The notes below the pieces were generated by a model. That model was not told the DNA's origin. It was given only the letters and a program-made list of their open reading frames with translations, and did no database searches. Of a stretch of DNA of 64,000 bases, positions 8,493 to 20,174 are shown piece after piece; position 1 is the first letter of the stretch; the number at the start of each line of letters is the position of its first letter. The position numbers and the translations under genes were made by a program. Origin of the DNA: Halorubrum sp. BV1 (lineage in GTDB: Archaea; Halobacteriota; Halobacteria; Halobacteriales; Haloferacaceae); NCBI RefSeq assembly GCF_000746205.1, contig NZ_JQKV01000001.1, positions 298,814-362,813 of the forward strand, written 5' to 3'.

Positions 8493-9431
8493 TCAGGCGA
8501 CGCGGTTCCGCAGCGTCTCGCCCGTCTGGTAGCGCTCGACGTTTTCTGCGACGAGGTCGGCGATGTCGAGGTGGTAGCGGTTGGTCGCCGAACCCTTGTG
8601 TGGCGAGATCATTACGTCTTCAAAGTCCCAGAGCGGCGAGTCGTCGGGGAGCGGTTCGGTCTCGAACACGTCGAGGCCGGCACCGGCGATGGCGTCCCGC
8701 TCCAGCGCGTCGACGAGCGCGTCCTCGTCGACGAGCGGGCCGCGGGCGACGTTGACGAGGTAGGCGTCATCGCGCAGCACGTCGAACTCCGCCTCGCCGA
8801 TCAGGCCCTCGGTCTCTGGCGTGTGTGGGAGCGCGAGTGCGACGAACCGCGCGTCCGCGATCGCGTCGTGGAGGTCCGCGGGGTCGAAGATCTCCGAGAC
8901 GCCCGGGACGGACTCGTCAGAGCGCCGGACGCCGACCACGTCCATGCCGAGCGCATCGGCGCGCTCCGCGATCCCCTGGCCGATGGTGCCGAGGCCGACG
9001 ACGCAGAGCCGCTCGTTCTCCACGGTGAACGGGCGCTCGTAGTCGGGCGTGTACCAGTTCCGCTCGTTCTGGTTGTCGCGATACACATGGAGGAGCCGCG
9101 CGAGCGACACCATGTACCCGATCGCGACCTCGCTGACCGTGGTGTCGTGGATCCCGGTGCTGTTCGTGAGGGGAACGCCGGCGGCGTCGTACGTCTCGGT
9201 GTCGAACGCGTCGTACCCCGCGCGGATGCAGTGGACCCATCCCGCATCGAGGAACTCCGGCTTCGGGACGTACGTGGCGACCGCGTCGGTCTCGTCGTAC
9301 GACTCGCCGTCGCCGACTAACTCGACGGAGATGTCGAGGTGATCGAACGCCTCGACGAACGCCTCGGGCGGGATGACGTTCTCGACGGATTCGTGGACGT
9401 ACAGGTGATCGAGTCGTGTTCGCTCGGACAT
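8493..9431 (-). CDS. D-isomer-specific 2-hydroxyacid dehydrogenase
   Basis: A 312-residue NAD(P)-dependent dehydrogenase of the D-2-hydroxyacid family (hydroxypyruvate/glyoxylate reductase, D-lactate dehydrogenase and related). The Rossmann motif VVGLGTIG lies at about residue 144. The catalytic arginine (VARGPLVD), glutamate (FETEPLP) and histidine (ISPHKG) are all present. ATG at 9431 starts MSERTRLDHL; a TATA-like element (about 9451-9463, reverse) supports it. It is divergent from the ThDP enzyme gene across 161 bp. With a glycerate kinase in the same region, hydroxypyruvate to D-glycerate is an attractive reaction, but substrate specificity cannot be read from the sequence. Confidence 0.88.
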   Translation of the reverse strand: MSERTRLDHLYVHESVENVIPPEAFVEAFDHLDISVELVGDGESYDETDAVATYVPKPEFLDAGWVHCIRAGYDAFDTETYDAAGVPLTNSTGIHDTTVSEVAIGYMVSLARLLHVYRDNQNERNWYTPDYERPFTVENERLCVVGLGTIGQGIAERADALGMDVVGVRRSDESVPGVSEIFDPADLHDAIADARFVALALPHTPETEGLIGEAEFDVLRDDAYLVNVARGPLVDEDALVDALERDAIAGAGLDVFETEPLPDDSPLWDFEDVMISPHKGSATNRYHLDIADLVAENVERYQTGETLRNRVA

Positions 9432-9592
9432 GGAGGCACCGTCGTCACAGTGGCATATCAGTCCTTCGGGAGGCGGCAGGCAACCGTGTCTCACCGTCTG
9501 TGATACACAACAAGTCACACGACAACAGGCCACACAGATACTTTTATATCCTATCGTGCCGGAGGTCGGTACATCCGCAAGAGAGACTAGTG

Positions 9593-11203
9593 ATGAACGT
9601 AACTGAAGCAATTGCACACGCGCTGAAAGAGGAAGGAGTAGAGTACGTATTCGGATTCCCGAGCAACCCGCTTTTCGACACCGGGGCCGCAGAGGAGGCC
9701 GGACTTCGAACGATCATTACCCGCCAAGAGCGGACGGCGGTCCACATGGCCGACGCGATCGGGCGGCTCACCTCCGGTAACGAGGTCGTCGCGTTCGCCT
9801 GCCAGCACGGCCCGGGAACGGAGAACTCCATCGGTGCCGTGGCGCAGGCGTACGGCGAGTCCGCGCCGCTCGTGGCGATCCCGGCCGGCTACGACCGAGC
9901 AAAGACGGACGTGGATCCGAAGTTCAACTCGCTCGTGAGCTATCAGAGCGTGAGCAAGACCTGCGAGCAGCTCACCGACCCCGACGCAGTCGGCGAGACG
10001 TTCCGCCGGGCGTTCACCGCGGCCCGGAACGGCCGCCCGCGCCCCGCGGTCGTCGAAGTCCCGAAGGACGTCTTCTGGGAGGACGCGCCCGAGGACTTCG
10101 AGTACGTCCCGTCGAGCGCCAACCGAGCCGGGGTCGACCCCGAGGCCGTGCCGGCAGTCGCCGACGAACTCGTCGACGCCGAGAATCCGGTCATCTTCGC
10201 GGGGCAGGGCGTCCACTACGCCGAGGCGTGGGACGAACTGAAAGAACTCGCCGAGACGCTCGAAGCGCCCGTCGCGACCAGCCTGAACGGCAAGAGCGCC
10301 TTCCCGGAGAGCCATCCGCTCTCGCTCGGAGCCGGCAGCAAGAGCGAGCCCGGACAGCTCGCGCACTTCCTCGATGAGTGTGACGTCCTGTTCGGCGTCG
10401 GCTGCAGCTTCACCGAGACGGCCTACGGTATCACCGTCCCCGAGGGGAAGACGGTCATTCACTCGACGCTCGACCCCACCGACATCGACAAGGACGTCGA
10501 CTCCGAGATGGCGCTCGTGGGCGACGCACAGATCGTCCTCGACGCGGTGGTCGACGCGGTCGCGGAACGCGTCGATGACGACCGCGGTCGCTTCGACGAC
10601 GTCGCCGACGAGATCGCCGCGGTCAAAGCCGACTGGCTCGACGAGTGGGAGGGCAAACTCACGTCCGACGAGACGCCGATCAACCCTTACCGCGTGATCC
10701 ACGAGATCACGAACGTCGTCGACGAGTCGGAGACGATCATCACGGCTGACGCCGGCAACCCGCGCGACTTCCTTGCGCCCTTCTACGAGACGGACGAGCC
10801 GCTCTCGTACATCGGCTGGGGGAAGACGACGCAGCTCGGCTACGGGCTCGGGCTCGCGCTCGGCGCGAAGGTCCGGTTCCCGGAGAAGCTCTGTATCAAC
10901 ATCATGGGTGACGGTGCCATCGGGATGACCGGTCTCGACTTCGAGACGGCCGTCCGCGAGGACGCCCCGATCTTGACCATCCACCTGAACAACTACGAGA
11001 TGGCGTCGTACGACACGCCGTTCAGCGGCGACTTCGCCGACGTCGGCAAGGCGCTCGGCGGCTACGGCGAGCGCGTCGAGGACCCCGCAGAGGTCGCGCC
11101 GGCGCTCGAACGCGCCATCGAGAAGACCGAGGAGGGGACGCCCGCGTTACTCGAGTTCATCACCGCGAAGGAGACCGAACTCTCGCGGCCCGACCTCGAG
11201 TAA
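9593..11203 (+). CDS. thiamine diphosphate-dependent enzyme of the acetolactate synthase superfamily
   Basis: A 536-residue ThDP enzyme with the three-domain pyruvate-oxidase fold. The catalytic glutamate is present (TRQERTAVHMA, Glu46), so it is not a typical glyoxylate carboligase, which has Val there. The ThDP/Mg motif starts GDGAIGMTG (about 439) and ends near LNNYEM (about 465). Possible activities include 2-oxoacid decarboxylation, acetolactate-type condensation or C-C cleavage. The promoter is probably cttttatatcc at 9541-9551. Its neighbours, a hydroxyacid dehydrogenase and malic enzyme, suggest a 2-oxoacid substrate such as pyruvate or hydroxypyruvate. Superfamily secure, reaction open. 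Confidence 0.85.
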   Translation: MNVTEAIAHALKEEGVEYVFGFPSNPLFDTGAAEEAGLRTIITRQERTAVHMADAIGRLTSGNEVVAFACQHGPGTENSIGAVAQAYGESAPLVAIPAGYDRAKTDVDPKFNSLVSYQSVSKTCEQLTDPDAVGETFRRAFTAARNGRPRPAVVEVPKDVFWEDAPEDFEYVPSSANRAGVDPEAVPAVADELVDAENPVIFAGQGVHYAEAWDELKELAETLEAPVATSLNGKSAFPESHPLSLGAGSKSEPGQLAHFLDECDVLFGVGCSFTETAYGITVPEGKTVIHSTLDPTDIDKDVDSEMALVGDAQIVLDAVVDAVAERVDDDRGRFDDVADEIAAVKADWLDEWEGKLTSDETPINPYRVIHEITNVVDESETIITADAGNPRDFLAPFYETDEPLSYIGWGKTTQLGYGLGLALGAKVRFPEKLCINIMGDGAIGMTGLDFETAVREDAPILTIHLNNYEMASYDTPFSGDFADVGKALGGYGERVEDPAEVAPALERAIEKTEEGTPALLEFITAKETELSRPDLE

Positions 11204-11241
11204 GCGACGCCGGAAAGCCGCTCGACAGAGCGCAGTCGTGC

Positions 11242-11254
11242 TGTTTTTGTGTTT
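11242..11254 (+). terminator. T-rich termination region after the ThDP gene
   Basis: tgtttttgtgttt begins 39 bp after the stop codon; T-tracts of this kind end haloarchaeal transcripts. Confidence 0.4.
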
Positions 11255-11290
11255 GCCATACTGTCAGCGGCCCCGCCGTCTGTTCCCCAT

Positions 11291-11300
11291 AAATATATAA
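11291..11300 (+). promoter_or_regulatory. TATA box of malic enzyme
   Basis: aaatatataa lies 23-32 bp before the ATG at 11323; one of the clearest promoters in the window. Confidence 0.65.
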
Positions 11301-11322
11301 GCAGGTCTGACAACATACCGGT

Positions 11323-13581
<2,259 letters not shown>

Positions 13582-13606
13582 TCCGCTCGCGCCGTCCGCT
13601 GTCCCG

Positions 13607-13613
13607 CTTTTTC
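13607..13613 (+). terminator. T-tract after malic enzyme
   Basis: ctttttc begins 26 bp after the maeB stop codon in GC-rich sequence. Confidence 0.35.
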
Positions 13614-13637
13614 GGATCGAGTCGTCCGTGCTCGGCG

Positions 13638-13706
13638 TGTCGGCCGCCGATGTGAACGCGTGTCGGCCGCCGATGTGAACGCGTGTCGGCCGCCGATGTG
13701 AACGCG
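13638..13706. repeat. three perfect tandem copies of a 23-bp unit
   Basis: Copies at 13638-13660, 13661-13683 and 13684-13706 are identical (unit begins tgtcggccgccgatg and ends tgaacgcg). A fourth, broken copy (tgtcg) follows. The array lies between maeB and the FAD/Fe-S dehydrogenase, 94 bp before the latter's start. Twenty-three bp is close to two helical turns, so repeated regulator sites are possible; slippage expansion is the other explanation. Confidence 0.9.
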
Positions 13707-13799
13707 TGTCGTCAGACCACGCAGATCGCGGTCGGTGTCTGTTGACGCGTAACATTCATACCTCAGCCACACCGAGATTCGCTAATACGACCGACACAG

Positions 13800-16763
13800 A
13801 TGGCTTCCAAAAACACACCTCCCGACCCATCCACAGATCCGCGGACGAACTACGATTACCGCGGCGGGGACGACACCGACTCTGCGCTCGTTTCCGACCT
13901 CGACGGGCTCGTCGACGGCGACGTGCGCTTCGACGAGTACTCGAAACAGATGTATTCGACTGACGCGTCGGCGTACGAGGTGACGCCGATCGGTGTCGTC
14001 TACCCGACCTCGACCGCGGACGTCGCGGCCGTGACGGAGTACTGCGCCGAAGGGGGTATCCCAGTACTGCCCCGCGGCGGCGGGACGAGCCTCGCCGGGC
14101 AGTCCGTCAATGAGGCGGTCGTCTTGGATTTCACCCGGTACATGACCGACGTCCTCGACGTCGACCCCGACGGCCGGCAGGCGCGGGCGATGACCGGGAT
14201 CACGCTCGGCGAGCTAAACCGGACGCTCGAACCGCACGACCTGAAGTTCGCGCCCGACCCGTCGACCGCCGACCGGAGCGCGCTCGGCGGCGCGATCGGG
14301 AACAACACGACCGGCGCGCACTCGCTCAAGTACGGGAAGACCGACGCCTACGTCGAGGAGGTCGAAGCGGTGTTGGCCGACGGCAGCGTCGAGACGTTCG
14401 GCGAGATCGCGGTGTCGGAGCTGCGCGAGGACGCGGACCCCGACGGTGCGCTCCTCGAACGGATCTACGCCGAGGTCGTCCGCATCCTCGACGAGGAGGC
14501 AGACGAGATCGACGACCGGTACCCCGACCTCAAGCGGAACGTCTCGGGGTACAACCTCGACGTGCTGGTCGAGGAGTCCGAGTCGGGAACGGTGAACCTC
14601 GCCAAGCTCCTCGTCGGCAGCGAGGGGACGCTGGCGATCGTCACCGAAGCCGAGATCAGCTTGGAGCCGATCCCGGAGACGAAAGGGGTCGGCCTGCTCA
14701 CGTACCACAGCCTGATGGACGCGATGGAGGACGTGGGTCCCATCCTCGAACACGACGCGGCCGCGGTCGAAGTGCTCGACGGCGTCCTCGTCGATCTGGC
14801 GCGCGATTTAGAGGAGTTCAAAGACGTCATCGGTCTGCTCCCGGACGAGACGGACTCGTTCCTGTTGATCGAGTTCTACGCCGACACCGAGGAAGAGGCC
14901 AAAGCGCGGGTCGACGACCTCCTCGACGATCGCGTCGGCGATCTGGCGTTCGACGGGATGGCCGCGTACGACGAGGAGACCCAGAAGAAGTTCTGGAAGA
15001 TGCGGAAGGCGTCGACGCCGATCCTACTTTCGCGGACCGGCGACGAGAAGCACATCGCGTTCATCGAGGACCTCGCGATCCCGCCCGAGCACCTGCCCGA
15101 GTACACGAAGGAGTTCAAGCAGATCTTCGAGGACCACGACACGTTCGGGAGCTTCTACGCCCACGCCGGCCCGGGCTGTATGCACGTCCGGCCGCTCATC
15201 AACACGAAGACGGCGGAGGGGACGGAGACGATGGAGTCCATCTCCGACGCCGCGACCGACCTCGCCGTGCGCCTCGGCGGGTCGGTGTCGGGCGAGCACG
15301 GTGACGGCCGCGCGCGGACGCAGTGGAATCGGAAGCTGTACGGCGATAGGCTCTGGAACGTGTTCCGGGACCTGAAGACCGCGTTCGACCCCGACTGGCT
15401 CCTCAACCCCGGCAGCGTCTGCGGCGACCACGACATGACAGAGAACCTCCGGTTCGGCGAGGACTACGAGTTCGACGCCGGCTTCGAGCCCGCCTTGGAG
15501 TGGGACAACGACAACGGGTTCCAGGGGATGGCCGAGCTCTGTCACGGCTGTGGCGGCTGTCGCACCAGCCAGGACGGGGCCGGCGGCGTGATGTGTCCGA
15601 CCTACCGGGCCTCCCAAGAGGAGATCACGAGCACGCGCGGTCGGGCGAACCTCCTCCGGCAGGCGATGAGCGGCGACCTCGACGACGACGAGCAGTTCGA
15701 CACGGAGTTCATGCACGAGGTGTTAGACCTCTGTGTCGGCTGTAAGGGCTGTTCGATCGACTGTCCGAGCGAGGTCGACATGGCGAAGATGAAAGTCGAG
15801 GTGGAGAACGCCCACCACGAGAAACACGGCGCGGACCTCCGCTCGAAGCTGTTCGCCAACGTCGAGACGCTCTCGAAGCTGGGGAGCGCGACCGCTCCCC
15901 TCTCGAACCTCGGCACCAAGATCCCGGGCGCACGCGCCGTGATGGAGAAGACGCTCGGGATCGCCCGCGAGCGCTCGCTCCCGACGTTCTATCGGGAGAC
16001 GTTCGTCGACTGGTGGAGCGCGCGCGGCGGGTCGACGGTGAGCGAGTCGTCCGCGGAACACCGCGTCGTCCTCGTGCCCGACACGGTCACCAACTACAAC
16101 AACCCCGACGCCGGCAAGGCAGCGGTCCGGGTGCTCGAAGCCGCCGGCGTCCACGTCGAAGTCGCCGAAGACATCACAGACAGCGGTCGGCCGGCCCACT
16201 CGAAGGGGCTGTTGGGGAAGGCGCGCGAGACCGCCGAAGCCAACGTCGCGGCGCTTTCCCCTCGCGTCGAAGACGGCCGCGACGTGGTCGTCGTCGAGCC
16301 CTCTGATGCCGTCATGTTCCAGTCCGACTACCTCGATTTGCTCTCGTCTGACGCCGCGGCGACCGTCGCCGAAAACACCTACGGCGTGTTAGAGTACGTC
16401 GACGTCAACCGGCTTGACGAGGCGCTCGACGCCGACGGCGGCGCAGAGCGGCTCACCTACCACGGTCACTGTCACCAGAAATCGGTGAAGAAGGACCACC
16501 ACGCGGTCGGCGTGCTCCGCCGGACGGGTTTCCGGGTCGACCCGCTCGACACGAGCTGTTGCGGGATGGCGGGGACGTTCGGCTACGAGGCCGAGCACTA
16601 CTCGATGAGTCAGGCGATCGGGTCGATGCTGTTCGACCGGATCGACGACAGCGACGGCGACAGCGTCGTCGCGCCGGGCGCGTCCTGCCGGACGCAGATC
16701 GGCGACGAATACGACGAGAAGCCGCCGCATCCGATAGAGAAGCTCGCCGACGCGCTCGCGTAA
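13800..16763 (+). CDS. FAD-linked oxidase / Fe-S fusion, D-lactate or glycolate dehydrogenase type
   Basis: A 987-residue protein fusing GlcD-like and GlcF-like parts. An N-terminal FAD-binding PCMH domain (PRGGGTSLAGQSV) and FAD-oxidase C domain (SGEHGDGRARTQW) are followed by two 4Fe-4S ferredoxin motifs (CHGCGGC at about 581; CVGCKGC...CP at about 644) and CCG-type heterodisulfide-reductase motifs (HGHCHQKS and SCCGMAGTFG). The family oxidises D-2-hydroxyacids such as D-lactate, glycolate or 2-hydroxyglutarate and passes electrons to the quinone pool. No signal peptide is seen; a peripheral membrane location is expected. The promoter is not obvious. Three 23-bp tandem repeats lie just upstream. 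Substrate uncertain. Confidence 0.9.
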   Translation: MASKNTPPDPSTDPRTNYDYRGGDDTDSALVSDLDGLVDGDVRFDEYSKQMYSTDASAYEVTPIGVVYPTSTADVAAVTEYCAEGGIPVLPRGGGTSLAGQSVNEAVVLDFTRYMTDVLDVDPDGRQARAMTGITLGELNRTLEPHDLKFAPDPSTADRSALGGAIGNNTTGAHSLKYGKTDAYVEEVEAVLADGSVETFGEIAVSELREDADPDGALLERIYAEVVRILDEEADEIDDRYPDLKRNVSGYNLDVLVEESESGTVNLAKLLVGSEGTLAIVTEAEISLEPIPETKGVGLLTYHSLMDAMEDVGPILEHDAAAVEVLDGVLVDLARDLEEFKDVIGLLPDETDSFLLIEFYADTEEEAKARVDDLLDDRVGDLAFDGMAAYDEETQKKFWKMRKASTPILLSRTGDEKHIAFIEDLAIPPEHLPEYTKEFKQIFEDHDTFGSFYAHAGPGCMHVRPLINTKTAEGTETMESISDAATDLAVRLGGSVSGEHGDGRARTQWNRKLYGDRLWNVFRDLKTAFDPDWLLNPGSVCGDHDMTENLRFGEDYEFDAGFEPALEWDNDNGFQGMAELCHGCGGCRTSQDGAGGVMCPTYRASQEEITSTRGRANLLRQAMSGDLDDDEQFDTEFMHEVLDLCVGCKGCSIDCPSEVDMAKMKVEVENAHHEKHGADLRSKLFANVETLSKLGSATAPLSNLGTKIPGARAVMEKTLGIARERSLPTFYRETFVDWWSARGGSTVSESSAEHRVVLVPDTVTNYNNPDAGKAAVRVLEAAGVHVEVAEDITDSGRPAHSKGLLGKARETAEANVAALSPRVEDGRDVVVVEPSDAVMFQSDYLDLLSSDAAATVAENTYGVLEYVDVNRLDEALDADGGAERLTYHGHCHQKSVKKDHHAVGVLRRTGFRVDPLDTSCCGMAGTFGYEAEHYSMSQAIGSMLFDRIDDSDGDSVVAPGASCRTQIGDEYDEKPPHPIEKLADALA

Positions 16764-16852
16764 CGCGCATCGGCTCGACGGGGCGTTCAGTATTCACCTA
16801 TCGACGGTCGACGCCGACGAACGAATGTGCCGAGCGCGAATGAGGTAGCCGC

Positions 16853-18058
16853 CTACTCGCCGCCGAACGCGCCCTCGTCGCGCCACTCGTCGAGCGTGGT
16901 CTGGTCGCCGGCGACCTCGGCGAAGACGGACTCCGTGTGCTCGCCGAGTCGCGGTGCTGGCGAACGCACGATGTCGTCGTGGTCGGGAAAGTTGATCGGG
17001 TGGCCGGGCAGGAGACACTCGCCCCAGTCGGGGTCGTCGTGCTCGACGACCAGATTGCGCGCCCGCGTCTGGTCGTAGTTGACGACGTCCTCGACATCGT
17101 TTATCGGCCCGCACGGGAACCCGTACTCGATGAGTTTGTCGAGCCAGTATTCCGTGGACTCCGTCTCGAACTCCTCTTCGATGATCCCGACGACGGTGTC
17201 TGCGTGCTCGAACCGGTCGTCGTTCGTCGGGTACTCGGATAGCTCCTCGCGGCCGACGAGTTCGACGAAGTCGTCCCATCGGTCGTCGCTCGGGACGCCG
17301 GTGACGAGCGCACCGTCCGCGGTCTCGAACCGCTGATAGGGGACGAGCGTCTGGTGGGAGGTCCCCTGCGGCCCGGGAACGGACCCGTCCATCGAGTAGG
17401 AGGTGAGGTACTCGTTCATCAGCGTCACGATGGAGTCGAACAGTCCTACGTCGAACTTCCCGTTGAACGACTCGTCGTCCCCGTCGCCGAGGTGTCCGCG
17501 CTCGTAGAGCCGCGCGAGCAGTCCGATGGCGGTGAACATTCCGGTCGTGAGGTCACCGATCGCCTGTCCGACCTTGACCGGTTCGCCACCCTCCGGTCCG
17601 GTGACGCTCATTATCCCGCCTTCCGCCTGCAGGATGAGATCGAGGCCGGCCTGCTTCTTGCGCGGACCGGTCTCGCCGTAGCCTTTGATGCTGGCGTAGA
17701 CGATCTCGGGGTTCCGCTCCGTCACGTCCTCGTAGCCGACGCCGAGCTTGTCCGTGACACCGTACCCGAAGTTCTCGATGAACACGTCCGCCTCTTCTAA
17801 GAGCGACAGCGCGGCCTCGGTGCCCGCGTCGGACTTGAGATCGAGCGTGACCGAGCGCTTGTTCCGGTTGTTCGCCATGAAGTAGCCGGACTTGCCGTCG
17901 GGGCCGACGCCTTGACTGCGGGCGGGATCACCCGCGCCCGGTCGTTCGATCTTCACGACGTCGGCCCCCATGTCGGCGAGCAGCGCCCCGCAGAACGGGC
18001 CCGCGCGGTGACCGGTCATCTCCACGACGGTGAGGTCGGCGAGCGGCCCCCCCGTCAT
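16853..18058 (-). CDS. family III CoA-transferase (CaiB/BaiF)
   Basis: A 401-residue formyl-CoA-transferase-like enzyme that moves CoA between carboxylic acids. The N-terminus has GADVVKIERPGAGDPAR, and the catalytic aspartate lies in GLDLILQAEGG (about residue 139). The ATG (18058) overlaps the TGA of the upstream crotonase gene as ATGA, so the two are translationally coupled and likely act in sequence: CoA activation of an acid, then hydration or isomerisation of the CoA ester. Donor and acceptor acids are unknown; succinyl-CoA is a common donor in the family. Length and motifs are complete. Confidence 0.88.
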   Translation of the reverse strand: MTGGPLADLTVVEMTGHRAGPFCGALLADMGADVVKIERPGAGDPARSQGVGPDGKSGYFMANNRNKRSVTLDLKSDAGTEAALSLLEEADVFIENFGYGVTDKLGVGYEDVTERNPEIVYASIKGYGETGPRKKQAGLDLILQAEGGIMSVTGPEGGEPVKVGQAIGDLTTGMFTAIGLLARLYERGHLGDGDDESFNGKFDVGLFDSIVTLMNEYLTSYSMDGSVPGPQGTSHQTLVPYQRFETADGALVTGVPSDDRWDDFVELVGREELSEYPTNDDRFEHADTVVGIIEEEFETESTEYWLDKLIEYGFPCGPINDVEDVVNYDQTRARNLVVEHDDPDWGECLLPGHPINFPDHDDIVRSPAPRLGEHTESVFAEVAGDQTTLDEWRDEGAFGGE

Positions 18059-18837
18059 TGCTCGTTGAACTCGTCGACGAGGCGTTCCCGCTCGTCGGTC
18101 GCGAACTGCTCCCACCACACGTCCGACTCGAACTCGCGGTTCTCCTCCGCGGTCTCCGCGTCGACCGCGTGGTTGAACGCGCGCTTCGAGTTCTTCACCG
18201 CAGACCGACCCGTGCTCTGGATCGCCTCGACGATCTCCGTCACCGTCTCGTCGAGCTCCTCGCGCGGGACGGCGTGGTTGACGAGCCCGATCCGCTCGGC
18301 CTCGTCGGCTCCGATCATCCCGGCCGTGTAGACGAGTTCCTTCGCTTTCGCCTCGCCGACGAGCTCGATCGCTCGCCATGTGGAGTTGCCGGTCGGGATC
18401 TGGCCGATGTCGGTCACCGGGACGCCGAACTTGGCGTCGTCGACCGCGATCCGCATGTCACAGTACATCGCGAAGATGAGACCGCCGCCGACGCAGTAGC
18501 CGTTGATCTTGGCTATCACGGGCGCGTGACACTCGAACGGCTTGCGATACATCTCATAGAACAACTCTTGGCGGTCCTTCTGTCGCGGATCGTGCTCCTC
18601 TGCGGTTCCCGCATACTGGGATATGTCGGCACCCGCGGAGAACGCGTCGTCGCCCTCGCCCGTTATCACGACGACGTCGATGGAGCGGTCGAGCTGGATC
18701 TCGTCGAACGCGCGAAGCAGGTCCAGCATGACCGTATCGTTGAGCGCGTTGTACACCTCGGGCCTGTGGAACGCTATCGTCGCCACGCCGTCGGTGACGT
18801 CGAGCGAGATACTCTCGAAGGCTGTTTCGCTTACCAT
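18055..18837 (-). CDS. enoyl-CoA hydratase/isomerase-family protein (crotonase fold)
   Basis: A 260-residue crotonase. Oxyanion-hole segments are present (SAGADISQYAG and INGYCVGGGL). By eye against rat mitochondrial hydratase, the first catalytic glutamate (PE in FGQPE) is replaced by Val in FGVPVTDIG, while the second glutamate is kept in AKELVY. Simple water addition is therefore doubtful; an isomerase, hydrolase or lyase reaction is possible. ATG at 18837 (MVSETAFES) fits a TATA-like CTTTTTA (18861-18867, reverse) 24-30 bp upstream; an ATG 15 codons or so earlier is unlikely. Coupled by ATGA overlap to the CoA-transferase. Confidence 0.85.
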   Translation of the reverse strand: MVSETAFESISLDVTDGVATIAFHRPEVYNALNDTVMLDLLRAFDEIQLDRSIDVVVITGEGDDAFSAGADISQYAGTAEEHDPRQKDRQELFYEMYRKPFECHAPVIAKINGYCVGGGLIFAMYCDMRIAVDDAKFGVPVTDIGQIPTGNSTWRAIELVGEAKAKELVYTAGMIGADEAERIGLVNHAVPREELDETVTEIVEAIQSTGRSAVKNSKRAFNHAVDAETAEENREFESDVWWEQFATDERERLVDEFNEQ

Positions 18838-18941
18838 GCACCGCAATACCATGAAGGTCGTAAAAAGGGTTGTGAGTCCGAAGGCGGGCAAAGCGTGTCA
18901 CGTACCAAAGTATTTACTATACGTGACCGAATTTCGAACGC

Positions 18942-19997
18942 ATGTCGTATGAGATAGCGACGATACCAGGCGATGGTATCGGTCCGGAAGTCGTCGACGA
19001 AGCCCTGCCACTGCTCCACGAAGCCGCGTCGCGACACGGGGTCGACGTCGAGTTCACCGAGTACGATTGGGGAACGGAACGGTACCTCGAAACGGGTGAG
19101 ATGATGCCGGACGACGCGCTCGATCAGATCGTCGACGCGGACTCAATTTTGCTCGGCGCGGTCGGTCACCCGGACGTCCGCGACCACATCACGCTTCACG
19201 GGCTCCTCTTGCCGATTCGGAAAGGATTCAACCAGCAGGTGTGCAAGCGCCCGTCGATCCTCTTCGACGGCGTCGAGAGCCCGCTCCGGGGCTACGAGAG
19301 CGGCGACATCGACTTCGTCGTGTTCCGCGAGAACACCGAAGGCGAGTACTCCGATGCGGGCGGACGTATCCACGAGGGGTTCGACCACGAGGTGGCCGTA
19401 CAGAGCGCGGTCCACACGCGGGAGGGGACGGAGACGATCGTTCGGGCGGCCTTCGAGGCCGCGACCGAGCGCGACGGACACCTGACGAGCATCACGAAGT
19501 CCAACGCGCAGGCGTTCAGTATGACGTTCTGGGACGACGTCGTCCAAGACGTCGCCCCGGACTATCCGGACGTCGAGGTCGAGTCACTGCTCGTCGACGC
19601 CGCGAGCATGGACCTGGTTCGCCGACCGGAGGAGTTCGACGTGCTCGTCGCTTCCAACTTGTTCGGCGATATTTTGACCGACATCGGCGCTATCGTCAGC
19701 GGTAGCATGGGACTCGCCCCGTCCGGCAACATCAACGTGGACGACGAGTACCCCTCGATGTTCGAGCCGGTCCACGGGAGCGCGCCCGACATCGTCGGTC
19801 AGGGCGTCGCCAATCCGATGGCGACGGTACTCTCCGCAGCCATGATGTTCGAAAACCTCGGCGAGGACGCCATCAGTGAGGCGCTCTGGAGCGCCGTCAG
19901 AGCGGTGCTCTCTGATGACAACGCTCCGATGACGCCGGACCTCGGCGGGTCGGCCTCGACCGGCGACGTCATCGACGCGATCGAAGACCGGCTGTAG
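18942..19997 (+). CDS. isocitrate/isopropylmalate dehydrogenase family, D-malate/tartrate dehydrogenase type
   Basis: A 351-residue beta-decarboxylating dehydrogenase. The start IATIPGDGIGPEV is the family signature. WGTERYLETGEMMPDDALDQ and GAVGHPDVRDHITLHGLLLP resemble decarboxylating D-malate/tartrate dehydrogenases (TtuC/DmlA) more than LeuB. The C-terminal EPVHGSAPDI motif binds NAD. Likely reactions are oxidative decarboxylation of D-malate to pyruvate or of tartrate to glycerate/oxaloglycolate. It is divergent from the crotonase/CoA-transferase pair across 104 bp, with tatttactatac at about 18911-18922 as promoter. With TctABC and glycerate kinase nearby, a dicarboxylate substrate is likely; isopropylmalate cannot be excluded. 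Confidence 0.82.
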   Translation: MSYEIATIPGDGIGPEVVDEALPLLHEAASRHGVDVEFTEYDWGTERYLETGEMMPDDALDQIVDADSILLGAVGHPDVRDHITLHGLLLPIRKGFNQQVCKRPSILFDGVESPLRGYESGDIDFVVFRENTEGEYSDAGGRIHEGFDHEVAVQSAVHTREGTETIVRAAFEAATERDGHLTSITKSNAQAFSMTFWDDVVQDVAPDYPDVEVESLLVDAASMDLVRRPEEFDVLVASNLFGDILTDIGAIVSGSMGLAPSGNINVDDEYPSMFEPVHGSAPDIVGQGVANPMATVLSAAMMFENLGEDAISEALWSAVRAVLSDDNAPMTPDLGGSASTGDVIDAIEDRL

Positions 19998-20174
19998 CCA
20001 CGCAGCTCAAAACGTCCGTTTCACGGACGCATTATTGACGTGGGCGTCCCCATTCGAGCGGATGGACGGCAGATCGCTAAACAGCGCTCACGGGTCGCTC
20101 CGTTCCGATGCGCCACCGGGCTCCGGGACGGGCCGCGATCGGCTCGGGTTCACGGACTATCCGGTGCCGACTTG

